A DNA stretch of 26,309 bases from Heyndrickxia sporothermodurans (GTDB lineage Bacteria; Bacillota; Bacilli; Bacillales; Bacillaceae_C): the NCBI RefSeq assembly GCF_016785185.1, contig NZ_JAEKDY010000045.1; one strand, written 5' to 3'. Below, piece after piece: positions 8,497 to 17,296 of the stretch; position 1 is the stretch's first letter, and the number at the start of each line of letters is the position of its first letter. The notes under the pieces are model-generated. The model saw nothing but the letters and a program-made list of their open reading frames with translations. It was not told where the DNA came from and did no database searches. Position numbers and translations under genes: made by a program.

Positions 8497-9566
8497 GCCG
8501 CACCACGTGACGCTTGTAATTGTTTATAAAATTGGTCAAATTGATTTAGGTCCATTTGTTGTGCAGCGTCGGAAAGTGCTACAGCTGGATCTGGATGGAC
8601 TTCAGCCATGACCCCATCAGCACCAATTGCTAGAGCGGCTTTAGCAGCTGGTAATAATAAATCTCTTCTTCCTGTTGAATGTGTCACATCAACAAATACC
8701 GGTAAATGTGTTTCTTGTTTTAAAATCGGTACTGCCGTAATATCTAATGTATTTCGAGTGGCTCTTTCATATGTTCGAATTCCACGTTCACAAAGAATAA
8801 TTTGACCGTTTCCTTGCGACATAATATATTCAGCTGCATTGATAAATTCATCAATGGTCGCAGCGATGCCCCGCTTCAATAATATCGGCTTCTTTACCGC
8901 ACCCGCCGCTTTTAGTAATTCGAAGTTTTGCATATTACGAGCACCAATTTGAATAACATCTAAATAATCAACCGCTTTTTCGATGTCTTCCGGTGAGACG
9001 ATTTCACTAATCACTGCTAAGCCAAATTCATCTGCAATCTGTTTAAGAATTTTTAACCCCTCAAAACCTAATCCTTGAAAATCATATGGTGAAGTACGCG
9101 GCTTAAATGCTCCACCTCTTAAAAGCGTTAGTCCTTTTTCTTTTACAGACTGCGCTACCTGTGCAACTTGTTCATATGACTCAACTGCACATGGTCCAAA
9201 TACAAAATGAGGATTTCCATCACCAATCGTTGCACCCTTAATATTTATGATCGTATCTTCAGGTTTCTTTTTCCGAGAAACAAGAAGTGCTTTTTGATGG
9301 TCATCTTGTTGAAGGTCGAGACTCGCTTTAAAAATTTCTTTAAAAATATGTTCTACCGTAGAGTTTTCGAATGGTCCATGATTATTTTCCTTAATCAAGT
9401 TGAGCATCGATCTTTCACGAACTGGATCAAAGCGATTTACGCCTCCAGTTTCTTTTACTCGTCCAATTTTCTGCACTAATTCAGCTCTTTGGTTAATTAA
9501 CTCTAAAAGCTGTAAATTCAAATCCTCAATCTGTTTACGTAATTGATCTAGCTCCTGATTTCCCAT
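8484..9566 (-). CDS. aroA: Bifunctional chorismate mutase / DAHP synthase
   Basis: First enzyme of the shikimate pathway: condenses phosphoenolpyruvate with erythrose 4-phosphate. An AroQ-type chorismate mutase domain is fused at the N-terminus (about residues 1-88) and acts as the feedback sensor for chorismate and prephenate. The KDO8P-type (type I beta) synthase domain follows from about residue 100, with FGPCAVES, GGAFKPRTSPY, IQIGARNMQN and DVTHSTGRRD. The B. subtilis gene is called aroA (also aroG). I chose the ATG at 9564-9566 (MGNQELDQLR) because GAGAGG is 9 nt upstream; the ATG three codons earlier directly abuts GAGAGG. The protein has 360 residues. It is next to ccpA, as in B. subtilis. 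Confidence 0.95.
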   Translation of the reverse strand: MGNQELDQLRKQIEDLNLQLLELINQRAELVQKIGRVKETGGVNRFDPVRERSMLNLIKENNHGPFENSTVEHIFKEIFKASLDLQQDDHQKALLVSRKKKPEDTIINIKGATIGDGNPHFVFGPCAVESYEQVAQVAQSVKEKGLTLLRGGAFKPRTSPYDFQGLGFEGLKILKQIADEFGLAVISEIVSPEDIEKAVDYLDVIQIGARNMQNFELLKAAGAVKKPILLKRGIAATIDEFINAAEYIMSQGNGQIILCERGIRTYERATRNTLDITAVPILKQETHLPVFVDVTHSTGRRDLLLPAAKAALAIGADGVMAEVHPDPAVALSDAAQQMDLNQFDQFYKQLQASRGAAKVF

Positions 9567-9840
9567 TCCTTTCATCCTCTCTCATATAAATAGCATCTCT
9601 TACTGAACACTTTCAAGCTCAAGTTGTTAACATACTAATGAAATGACAAAGTAAGTTTAATTTTATTCACCTTTATGATACATTTTAAAAAGGATTATGT
9701 CATATCACCAAAGAGTTTAAAATATTTATTAGGCATAATTATAATTCATTGCATTCAAAATGTCACTATAATAACTTTAATAATTAAACGCTTTTAAGTA
9801 ATAAAGTATTTTATGAAATATATTAAAGAAGGTGTATCAT

Positions 9841-11997
9841 TTGCAAGATAAAAAGAAGATATTTGCATTGGACATTGGTACACGATCTGTCGTTGGAATT
9901 ATTCTAGAAGAAGCAGATCAACACTATTATGTTGCTGATGTATTAGTGAAGGAACATTCAGAAAGAGCAATGCTTGATGGACAAATTCATGATGTTGTTT
10001 CTGTTTCAAATATTATTAAAGAAGTAAAAGAAGATTTAGAAGAACATCATGGGCCGTTAAGCAAAGTATGCGTCGCAGCTGCAGGGCGTGCGCTTAAAAC
10101 TGAAAAGGCGGAGGTTTCCATTTCTATAAAAGGAAAGCCGATGATGACAAAACAAGATATTTTGCATCTAGAACTAAGTGCTGTTCAAAAAGCACAGTCA
10201 CAAGCAGCAGAAAAGTATTCTTCCCAACAAAGTCAATTTTACTATTGTGTTGGTTATTCGGTTTTTCAATATCGTTTAGACGGAGAGGAGATTGGGAACC
10301 TTATCGATCAGCAAGGGGACGAAGCGGCGGTTGAAATTATTGCTACATTCCTCCCGAGAGTCGTAGTAGAATCATTGATTGCAGCGTTACAAAGAGCCGA
10401 CTTAGAAATGGATGCATTAACACTCGAACCAATTGCGGCGATTAATGTTTTAGTTCCTACATCCATGAGAAGGCTGAATGTTGCACTTGTAGATATTGGT
10501 GCAGGAACATCTGATATTGCAATAACAGATTTTGGCACAGTTATTGCCTATGGAATGGTGCCGATTGCCGGGGATGAAATTACGGAGGCGATTAGTGATC
10601 AATTTTTGCTAGACTTCCCTGATGCAGAAAAAACCAAACGGCAATTAATCGACAATGATTTGATTCGAATAAATGATATTCTAGGATTCGAATCAGAAAT
10701 AACGAAAGAAAAGATGATTGAGCAAATATCACCTGCAATTGACAAACTAGCAAAGGCGATATCCGATGAAATTTTATTACTCAATAACGGGAAAGCACCA
10801 AAAGCAGTTATGCTCGTCGGAGGTGGAAGTCAAACTCCGGAAATTTGTAGTAGAATTTCAAACCATTTGCAATTACCTATGAATAGGGTCGCCATCAGAG
10901 GGACAGATGCCATTCAAAGTCTGACAATCGCAACGGATATTCCGAAAGGTCCGGAATTTATTACTCCAATCGGCATTGCAATTGCGGCTCAAGCCTCACC
11001 CGTCCACTACGTAACTGCATATGTAAACGAACAACCAGTTAGATTATTTGAGGTAAGAGAATTAACAATTGGGGATTGTATATTAGGTTCAGGAATTAAA
11101 CTTAACTCAATCCACGGAAAGCCTGGTATGGGAATTGTCGTTACACTTAATGGGCGGCAGATTACGATTCCGGGTGACCATGGGGAACCACCTATTATTA
11201 TGAAAAATGGGGAACTATCCACACTAGATACATTCATAAATAATGGGGATCAAATTAACATTATCAAAGGGAAAGATGGACTGCCTCCGCATGTAAAAAT
11301 TAAAGATCTCCTTGATGAGATTCCAAGTAAACAAGTATATATTAACGAAAAGCCTGTAACCATTTCTACAGTGATTAAAAAAAATGGAGACATCGTTTCA
11401 TTTGAGGAAATCCTTGCTGATGGGGATTCAATTGAATTATTCTTTCCGACTAATATAGAAGAATTACTTCATACATTAAACATGATTGATATACTACATG
11501 AATTAAAACCATTCCGCCTGAAAGTTAATGGCAAAGAAACATTTTTTCCGTTCCAATCAGCTAAAATCACCATTAATTCTGAGGATGCTAAGTTATCCAG
11601 TCTATTTCATCATATGGATCGTATCACTATCGAAAGAAGACATCCTCTAACGGTAAAAGATTTTGCCAAACTTAAAAATTTGCAATTAGAAAACTATATT
11701 CATGTTTATTTTAATGGTGAGAAAGTAAAAATAAGTAAGCCGTTAACCGAAATTATTAGATCGGGTCAACCATTGTCATCGGATGAATATATTCTTTATG
11801 GGGATGAAATTGAGTTAAAGTTTTATAAAATAGAACCATTTATTTTTCAAGATATTTTTCGATATGTTGATATAAGTATGCCTCACAATAGCAACGGAAA
11901 ATTTGAACTTTTAAATAATAAAGAATCTGTCACTTTTTATGATACCATTTCTGAAGGTGATCAGTTGGAAATTATTTGGCCTTCTGTATATTATTAA
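9841..11997 (+). CDS. FtsA-like actin-fold ATPase with a C-terminal beta-rich repeat region
   Basis: Residues about 7-385 are an ASKHA/FtsA-type ATPase: phosphate-1 loop LDIGTRSVVGI (10-20), phosphate-2 loop VDIGAGTSDIAI (217-228) and adenosine motif VMLVGGGSQTPE (323-334). FtsA homologues tie FtsZ or other filaments to the membrane, but this is not the main ftsA, which would sit beside ftsZ. It is 718 residues against about 420-440 for FtsA. Residues about 390-718 look like six degenerate units of the form xNGxxxxI…GDxIEI (near 392, 435, 499, 560, 621 and 689), which suggests beta-grasp-like domains. No amphipathic C-terminal membrane helix is obvious. The start is TTG at 9841, with AAGAAGG 8 nt upstream; a GTG at 9832 overlaps that site. 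It is monocistronic, on the opposite strand to its neighbours. Function unknown; a division or envelope scaffold role is only inference. Confidence 0.85.
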   Translation: MQDKKKIFALDIGTRSVVGIILEEADQHYYVADVLVKEHSERAMLDGQIHDVVSVSNIIKEVKEDLEEHHGPLSKVCVAAAGRALKTEKAEVSISIKGKPMMTKQDILHLELSAVQKAQSQAAEKYSSQQSQFYYCVGYSVFQYRLDGEEIGNLIDQQGDEAAVEIIATFLPRVVVESLIAALQRADLEMDALTLEPIAAINVLVPTSMRRLNVALVDIGAGTSDIAITDFGTVIAYGMVPIAGDEITEAISDQFLLDFPDAEKTKRQLIDNDLIRINDILGFESEITKEKMIEQISPAIDKLAKAISDEILLLNNGKAPKAVMLVGGGSQTPEICSRISNHLQLPMNRVAIRGTDAIQSLTIATDIPKGPEFITPIGIAIAAQASPVHYVTAYVNEQPVRLFEVRELTIGDCILGSGIKLNSIHGKPGMGIVVTLNGRQITIPGDHGEPPIIMKNGELSTLDTFINNGDQINIIKGKDGLPPHVKIKDLLDEIPSKQVYINEKPVTISTVIKKNGDIVSFEEILADGDSIELFFPTNIEELLHTLNMIDILHELKPFRLKVNGKETFFPFQSAKITINSEDAKLSSLFHHMDRITIERRHPLTVKDFAKLKNLQLENYIHVYFNGEKVKISKPLTEIIRSGQPLSSDEYILYGDEIELKFYKIEPFIFQDIFRYVDISMPHNSNGKFELLNNKESVTFYDTISEGDQLEIIWPSVYY

Positions 11998-12000
11998 ATA

Positions 12001-12032
12001 AAAACCCGGAGGTTATGAACCTCCGAGTTTTT
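12001..12032. terminator. Bidirectional terminator between the FtsA-like gene and ytxH
   Basis: Stem AAAACCCGGAGGTT (12001-12014) with AACCTCCGAGTTTT (12018-12031) and loop ATG. One C/A mismatch on the plus strand is a G-U pair on the minus strand. It serves the convergent FtsA-like gene and ytxH, whose stop codon overlaps the end of the right arm. Confidence 0.8.
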
Positions 12033-12420
12033 AAATGAATTCTTCATCATAACTTTCGTCTTTTTCTTCCTTTTCTTCGTTTTCAACTTTATTTTGCAGC
12101 TTTTCAGCTTTATCCTTTACTGTTCCTACGAGTTGACTTCCTTTATCAACAGCTAAATCTTTTAGTTGAATCGTTTTTTCTTTTGTTGCTGCTGCTAAGT
12201 CATTTCCTTTTTGGGTTACAGCAATGCGTAAATGGTCTGTCTTTCCTTTTATCGTTTCGACCTGATCTGCTAGATCATTGCGTAATTCCTTACCTGATTT
12301 AGGAGCTAAAAGTAAAGCAGTTAAAGCACCAACGGCTCCGCCAATGATTGCACCGATTATAAAATCTTTTGATTTCCCTTCGTATTGTTCTTCTAATTGT
12401 TTCACTTCATTATTCGCCAT
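12031..12420 (-). CDS. ytxH: YtxH domain general stress protein
   Basis: 129-residue YtxH-family protein. A Gly/Ala-rich transmembrane segment (FIIGAIIGGAVGALTALLLA, about residues 20-39) is followed by the family motif APKSGKELR. A long charged amphipathic region and an acidic tail come after it. The molecular function is not known; in B. subtilis it belongs to an operon under SigB and SigH. The start is the ATG at 12418-12420 behind GAGGAGG; the longer frame upstream lies in the ytxG coding region. The gap to the ytxG stop is 22 nt, so they form one operon. The B. subtilis partner ytxJ is not present downstream, where the FtsA-like gene lies instead. Confidence 0.9.
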   Translation of the reverse strand: MANNEVKQLEEQYEGKSKDFIIGAIIGGAVGALTALLLAPKSGKELRNDLADQVETIKGKTDHLRIAVTQKGNDLAAATKEKTIQLKDLAVDKGSQLVGTVKDKAEKLQNKVENEEKEEKDESYDEEFI

Positions 12421-12442
12421 GTTACATTCCTCCTCAGAAATT

Positions 12443-12934
12443 TTAGCCTCTCGCTCTTCTGACTTCACGTAATTGGGGTTCATTTTCATTGTTATTAGTA
12501 ATTGATTGCTTGATTAGCTTCTTTTCTCTTTTCTCAGACCACTTGTCCTTAATTTCTTTAAATACATTGCTCCACTGGATTACTTGTGTAATTTTATCTT
12601 GGTTCTTTTCTACTTGATGTGTCACATTATTAGTTACTCTTCTGATGGATTCATTAAGCGATTTAATCGTCGTACCAACATCTTGGACAGCGTAGACAAC
12701 TGTGTTGAGCTTTTCGGATTTTTGTTGAATGTCTTCAGCCAGTGCATTTGTTTTATGCAACAACATCGTTGTTTCACCGGTGATTCCTTGCATTTGGCCT
12801 TCAATGCCTTCCATCGTTTTTGATACTTGATTTAATGTTTCCTTTACTGAATTTAAAGTTTTCGAAACACTAATTACTAGGACTAGAAAGGCAATAGCAA
12901 TTAATGCAACGCTTAAATACAGAATAATAATCAT
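12443..12934 (-). CDS. ytxG: YtxG, DUF948 family general stress protein
   Basis: 163-residue protein with one N-terminal membrane segment (IIILYLSVALIAIAFLVLVI) followed by a long heptad-rich, coiled-coil-like region containing SVKETLNQVSKTMEGIE. This is the DUF948 layout. The C-terminal about 50 residues are basic. It probably acts as a membrane-tethered coiled coil; the biochemical role is unknown. The start ATG at 12932-12934 follows AAGGAGGGG. It is the first gene of ytxG-ytxH, preceded by good SigB and SigH promoter candidates, which supports a stress and early-sporulation role as in B. subtilis. Confidence 0.9.
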   Translation of the reverse strand: MIIILYLSVALIAIAFLVLVISVSKTLNSVKETLNQVSKTMEGIEGQMQGITGETTMLLHKTNALAEDIQQKSEKLNTVVYAVQDVGTTIKSLNESIRRVTNNVTHQVEKNQDKITQVIQWSNVFKEIKDKWSEKREKKLIKQSITNNNENEPQLREVRRARG

Positions 12935-12961
12935 TAAACAATACCCCTCCTTTTTTAAACA

Positions 12962-12986
12962 ATACCCAAATGAAAAAAATACAAAC
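12962..12986 (-). promoter_or_regulatory. SigB-type promoter of ytxGH
   Basis: Minus strand: -35 GTTTGT (12981-12986), 13-bp spacer, -10 GGGTAT (12962-12967). The SigB consensus is GTTTAA-N12-15-GGGTAT, so the -10 is perfect and the -35 matches 4 of 6. Transcription would start just ahead of the AAGGAGGGG ribosome binding site. The homologous B. subtilis operon is known to use SigB. Confidence 0.7.
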
Positions 12987-13010
12987 CAAATTATGTACGC
13001 TTACATCATT

Positions 13011-13038
13011 TTTCTACTTTATTTTCTCATATTCCATC
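13011..13038 (-). promoter_or_regulatory. SigH-type promoter of ytxGH
   Basis: Minus strand: -35 GATGGAATA (13030-13038) against RNAGGAWWW (8 of 9), 12-bp spacer, -10 GTAGAAA (13011-13017) against RNNGAAT (6 of 7). It lies upstream of the SigB promoter. The B. subtilis operon is under dual SigB and SigH control, which raises confidence. Confidence 0.55.
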
Positions 13039-13073
13039 ATTTTCGCCAAATGTTTTTATGTGATTAAACTATA

Positions 13074-13120
13074 GCCCGTTCCTTTCCGCTGCAGGAGCTT
13101 GCTTTCCGCAGGGAGGAGCC
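13074..13120. repeat. Short GC-rich intergenic repeat fragment
   Basis: 47-bp GC-rich island in AT-rich surroundings, holding the direct repeat TTTCCGC twice and the phrase CGGAAAGCAAGCTCCTGCAG on the minus strand. I recognise this type of phrase from intergenic repeats common in Bacillaceae genomes. It is a single partial copy here and its family name is unknown to me. Its end GGAGCC (13115-13120) can pair with GGCTCC (13135-13140) in the adjoining murC terminator. Confidence 0.5.
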
Positions 13121-13125
13121 TAATA

Positions 13126-13160
13126 AAAAAAACAGGCTCCGTTACGAAGCCTGTTTTTTT
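13126..13160 (-). terminator. Terminator of murC
   Basis: Stem AAAAAAACAGGCT (13126-13138) with AGCCTGTTTTTTT (13148-13160); a small inner CG/CG pair extends it. The right arm overlaps the murC stop codon. Confidence 0.85.
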
Positions 13161-14463
13161 AGTTGGTTTCTAGAAGTACTTCATATGCCCGTTGATATTT
13201 TTGGATATCGCCGGCACCCATAAAGATAATAACACTATCTTTAAGTTGAAGAAGTGGTGACATATCTTCCTCTTGAAGAATTTGTGCTCCGCTAATTTTG
13301 TCTTTTAAATCATTGACTGTCAACTGTCCATGGATTTCTCTAGCTGAACCAAATATTTCACATAGAAAAACACGATCAGCTTCACTAAGACTTTGAGCAA
13401 ATTCCATTAAAAATGTCTGTGTTCTTGTAAATGTATGCGGCTGGAACACAGCAATGATTTCTTTATCCGGATACTTTTGTCTTGCAGAATCAATCGTCGC
13501 TTTAATTTCAGTTGGATGATGTGCGTAATCATCAATTATAATTTGCGACCCCACTTGTTTTTCAGTAAATCTACGTTTTACACCTTGGAATGTTTTTAAG
13601 TATTCTTTCGTTGTTTCAGTATTAATTTCTTCATAATGACATAGTGCAATTACGGATAATGCATTTAACACATTATGGTTTCCAAAGGTTGGTATTTCAA
13701 AACTTGCATAGAAATTATTACGGACAAAAACATCAAATTTCGTACCGAATGTCGTCTTTTCGATATTTGTTGCTTGAAAGTCATTTTCCTCTTGGAACCC
13801 GTAGAAAAGTACTGGTACTTTTGCTTGAATCTTTTGTAGTTGCTCATCATCCCCATATGCAAAAATGCCTTTTTTTACATGCATGGCCATCTCTTGAAAA
13901 GCAGAAAAGACATCATCAATATTTGCAAAATAGTCCGGATGATCAAAATCAATATTTGTCATTATCGCATAGTCAGGATAGTACGATAAAAAGTGGCGCC
14001 TGTACTCACATGCTTCGAAGACAAAATATTGTGCGTCCTTTTCACCATGTCCTGTACCGTCCCCGATTAAATACGATGTCGGTTTAGATCCTGAAATTAC
14101 ATGGGAAAGCAACCCAGTAGTAGATGTTTTTCCATGGGCACCTGCAATAGCAATACTTGTGAACTTTTGCATAAATTCCCCTAAAAATTTATGGTATCTA
14201 ATGACTGGAATTCCCATTTTCATTGCTTCATCAATTTCTTCATGAGTATCACTAAAGGCATTTCCTGCAATAACAGTTAGTCCCTGATTAATGTTTTCAC
14301 GGCTAAACGGCAATATTTTAATTCCCGATTCTTCCAAACCTTTTTGAGTAAAAAAATACTTTTCAACGTCTGATCCTTGCACTTCATAACCCATATCGTG
14401 TAGTATTTGCGCCAATGCACTCATACCGGATCCTTTAATACCTACGAAATGGTACACATTCAT
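13159..14463 (-). CDS. murC: UDP-N-acetylmuramate–L-alanine ligase
   Basis: Cytosolic ATP-dependent ligase adding the first amino acid, L-alanine, to UDP-MurNAc in peptidoglycan precursor synthesis. The Rossmann-like N-terminal domain begins MNVYHFVGIKGSGMSALA. The ATP loop GAHGKTST is at residues 108-115. The central motif TNIDFDHPDYF and the C-terminal DDYAHHPTEI are typical of MurC. It has 434 residues. The start is the ATG at 14461-14463 with GGAGG upstream; a longer frame from 14520 would add 19 non-homologous residues. It is separate from the main mur cluster, as in B. subtilis, and next to the division/segregation gene sftA. Confidence 0.96.
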   Translation of the reverse strand: MNVYHFVGIKGSGMSALAQILHDMGYEVQGSDVEKYFFTQKGLEESGIKILPFSRENINQGLTVIAGNAFSDTHEEIDEAMKMGIPVIRYHKFLGEFMQKFTSIAIAGAHGKTSTTGLLSHVISGSKPTSYLIGDGTGHGEKDAQYFVFEACEYRRHFLSYYPDYAIMTNIDFDHPDYFANIDDVFSAFQEMAMHVKKGIFAYGDDEQLQKIQAKVPVLFYGFQEENDFQATNIEKTTFGTKFDVFVRNNFYASFEIPTFGNHNVLNALSVIALCHYEEINTETTKEYLKTFQGVKRRFTEKQVGSQIIIDDYAHHPTEIKATIDSARQKYPDKEIIAVFQPHTFTRTQTFLMEFAQSLSEADRVFLCEIFGSAREIHGQLTVNDLKDKISGAQILQEEDMSPLLQLKDSVIIFMGAGDIQKYQRAYEVLLETN

Positions 14464-14693
14464 AATAGAACCTCCAACAATGTCTATATGTAAAAACAGT
14501 ATATGATATATGTATATCATTTGCTAAGAAAAACTAAATAGTGTATTCCTAGCCGAAAATAGTTTATGTGAACATTTTTTAAAAATAAATTGTTCATATT
14601 CCAATATTATATCACTTTTTATATTTCATGCCTATGATATGTATAACATCTTTATTACAGTATCACTTTTTCATAAAAGATAAAATAAATCTA

Positions 14694-14720
14694 AAAAGCA
14701 GAGCAATAGCTCCGCCCTTT
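14694..14720 (-). terminator. Probable terminator of sftA
   Basis: On the minus strand, GCGGAGC pairs with GCTCTGC (one G-U) around loop TATT, followed by TTTTT. It is a short stem placed just past the sftA stop codon. Confidence 0.6.
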
Positions 14721-14727
14721 AAAACTG

Positions 14728-17067
14728 TTAATAACTAGAAGGTGCTTCATGTAGCGCTTCTAAGTCTGTTCTAGAAATTAAGACATCCCTCGGTTTGCTT
14801 CCTTTCGCTTCTGAAATAATCCCTTGTTGTTCCATCATTTCAATTAGTCGAGCCGCTCGATTATATCCGATTCGAAAATTTCTTTGCAATAATGAAGTGG
14901 AAGCACCGCCTTGATCAACGACAAATTCACAAGCTTCGAAAAATATTTCATCTTCCTCATCCTCTATTTGTGCCTTTTTCAGCAATTCTTCTTGTTCAAA
15001 TAGATAATTCGGTTTTTCCTCTTGTCGTACATGATGAACAACCCGATCGATCTCTTCATCCGACACAAATGTCCCTTGAAGTCTTACTGGTTTTGAAGAA
15101 CCATTTTCCAAAAACAGCATATCCCCTCTTCCAAGAAGTTTTTCAGCCCCACTAATATCAATAATCGTTCGTGAATCAACTTGTGAAGATACGGAGAAAG
15201 CAATTCTCGTTGGCACATTTGCTTTTATCAAGCCGGTTATAACGTCTACAGATGGTCTTTGCGTAGCGATAATTAAATGAATTCCACATGCGCGTGCTTT
15301 TTGAGCAATACGGCAAATTGCTTCTTCGACGTCTGCCGGAGACATCATCATTAAATCAGCCAACTCATCAATGACGATAACAATGTAAGGAAGTTTATCA
15401 TTGAATTGTCGATGAGCTTCAGCTAATTCATTAAAGCGTTGAATATCTCTAACCCCTATATGGGCAAATAACTCATACCGTCGTTCCATTTCCTCAACGG
15501 CCCATTTCAATGCTGCTGTTGCCGCTTTGACGTCAGTTATAACAGGACTAACTAAATGAGGAATGTGATTATATGGTGCAAGCTCCACCATTTTTGGGTC
15601 AATTAATAATAGTTTTAGCTCTTTCGGTGTTGCTTTATATAATAAACTAACAAGTATCGAGTTAATGCAAACACTTTTTCCTGAACCTGTAGCCCCGGCA
15701 ATTAAACCATGCGGCATTTTTCTTAAATCAGTAATGATTGGGTTACCGGAAATATCAAGCCCTAGTGCCGCAGTTAACGGAGATTTACTTTCTTTAAAAA
15801 CGGAATTTAGAATGATTTCACTAATCATAACAGGTCTGCTATTCATATTAGGAATTTCAATTCCGACCGTATGTTTTCCCGGTATCGGTGCCTCAATCCT
15901 TATATCTTTGGCAGCAAGGCTTAGTTTTAGATCATCACTCAAATTAGTTATTTTATTTACCTTAACACCCGGTTCAGGTTGGATTTCAAATCTTGTAACC
16001 GAAGGACCTTGACTAACATTTACCACTTTTGCTCTTACATTAAAATTTAATAATGTTTCATTTAAAATATCGCTCTGTTTGTTAACCCACTCACCATCTA
16101 CATCGGATTTTACAGGCGGCAGTAATAATTGATAAGAAGGAAAAACAAATGATTCATTTATTTCATGATGATCGATTGGTTCCTGTTTTATTTCCTTTTT
16201 CGAATCAACCTCTTTTCGATTTTTTTCTTCCCATTTTTGCCGGTCCTGTTTTAACATTAAGACATTGAAAGGAATATGTGATCTAGAAGTTGTTTCCGTT
16301 TCTTCATTTATTTTCGTCTCCGGTTGTTCATCTTCTTCATCAACCGCGCTTTCATCCTCTATTTCGAGTTTTTCTTGATCTTCTATTTCAATTGTTTCTT
16401 CTTCATTTAAAAATTCGTTATCGTCATCTTGAACAAGCTCATTTTGACACTCTTCAATTATGAAGTTATTATCAAAAACTTCCTCTTTGATTTCTTGGTT
16501 TACAACTTCTTCTTTCTCTTTTGGAATTAATGGTTCTGATCTTTTTTCCTGGATGATTACCGTATTTTTTTCGGAAGGAATATTTCCCCCTAAATCACCT
16601 TCATTTAAGGAATTGTTACTTGTTAGACTTGTTAATTCAAATTCAAAATCATTCCCTTTCTCTTCTTTTTTAGGCGGTCGTTTAAATCCATATACAGGAG
16701 AAGGGATTTCTGTCGGTTTAAATGGCCGTTTATTGGTTGGTTCTATTTTCTTTGTAATAACTGGTTTAACCGGTTGAACTGGTTTTTCAATCACTGTTTT
16801 TTTCAATGGTCGTTCTGTGTTTTTAGGCTGAATGATCGAATGTTGCTTTTGGGAACGCTCCTGGACCTTCTTTGAATTAACCCGTACCTCATCAGGAATA
16901 GCCGGAAAACGAAATTTTCCTTTTGGGTACTCATATTTCATCCGCGTTTCAATATTTCTATATGTATCATTTCGATTAGAATTTACTTTTTTTTGAACGA
17001 TATTCACGTCTTCATCATCTTCTACTTCTACAGTAAAAAGATTTACTAATTTTTTTATCCAGCTCAC
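14728..17067 (-). CDS. sftA: SftA, soluble FtsK/SpoIIIE-type DNA translocase
   Basis: Hexameric DNA pump that clears chromosome DNA from the closing division septum before the membrane-bound SpoIIIE acts. There is no N-terminal transmembrane segment, which separates SftA from SpoIIIE. An acidic, low-complexity linker of about 300 residues precedes the motor. Walker A GATGSGKS is at 458-465 (Lys464), and Walker B VIVIDEL has Asp567. The ATQRPSVDVITG sensor motif follows. The C-terminal winged-helix gamma domain (ACEFVVDQGGASTSLLQR to about residue 772) reads DNA polarity sequences. It has 779 residues, shorter than the roughly 950 I recall for B. subtilis YtpT; the difference should lie in the linker. 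The start ATG is at 17065-17067. Confidence 0.93.
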   Translation of the reverse strand: MSWIKKLVNLFTVEVEDDEDVNIVQKKVNSNRNDTYRNIETRMKYEYPKGKFRFPAIPDEVRVNSKKVQERSQKQHSIIQPKNTERPLKKTVIEKPVQPVKPVITKKIEPTNKRPFKPTEIPSPVYGFKRPPKKEEKGNDFEFELTSLTSNNSLNEGDLGGNIPSEKNTVIIQEKRSEPLIPKEKEEVVNQEIKEEVFDNNFIIEECQNELVQDDDNEFLNEEETIEIEDQEKLEIEDESAVDEEDEQPETKINEETETTSRSHIPFNVLMLKQDRQKWEEKNRKEVDSKKEIKQEPIDHHEINESFVFPSYQLLLPPVKSDVDGEWVNKQSDILNETLLNFNVRAKVVNVSQGPSVTRFEIQPEPGVKVNKITNLSDDLKLSLAAKDIRIEAPIPGKHTVGIEIPNMNSRPVMISEIILNSVFKESKSPLTAALGLDISGNPIITDLRKMPHGLIAGATGSGKSVCINSILVSLLYKATPKELKLLLIDPKMVELAPYNHIPHLVSPVITDVKAATAALKWAVEEMERRYELFAHIGVRDIQRFNELAEAHRQFNDKLPYIVIVIDELADLMMMSPADVEEAICRIAQKARACGIHLIIATQRPSVDVITGLIKANVPTRIAFSVSSQVDSRTIIDISGAEKLLGRGDMLFLENGSSKPVRLQGTFVSDEEIDRVVHHVRQEEKPNYLFEQEELLKKAQIEDEEDEIFFEACEFVVDQGGASTSLLQRNFRIGYNRAARLIEMMEQQGIISEAKGSKPRDVLISRTDLEALHEAPSSY

Positions 17068-17235
17068 TATTAAATCACTCTTTCATTAATAAAAAATAAA
17101 TTAGGGTGCAATTCTCTAATTACAAAGCGTATTTAAAAGAACTGCTTCTTTCATTATACAAGTAAAATATTTTTTTTCGAGGATTTTTAGATGATATTTA
17201 CATTACGAATTGGACAAATATCCTTAATTTAGTCA

Positions 17236-17265
17236 GCATAAAATTTCTCGCGCATGGAAAATTAG
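17236..17265 (+). promoter_or_regulatory. Possible forespore-type promoter for the YhcN-like gene
   Basis: GCATA (17236-17240), 15-bp spacer, GGAAAATTAG (17256-17265), compared with the SigF-type pattern GYATA-N15-16-GGNNANAHTR. The -35 fits; two of ten -10 positions do not. The family is usually forespore-expressed. Weak support. Confidence 0.3.
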
Positions 17266-17296
17266 TAATGACTTTAAAAAAAAGGAGGAGTCAAAC

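Noticed and set aside
8351..8539. Small minus-strand frame between aroA and ccpA
   Set aside because: It overlaps the aroA end in another frame and contains its terminator hairpin; no family resemblance.
12994..13005. TGTAAGCGTACA as a CcpA cre site upstream of ytxG
   Set aside because: Two mismatches and two bases short of the normal symmetry; kept only as a note.
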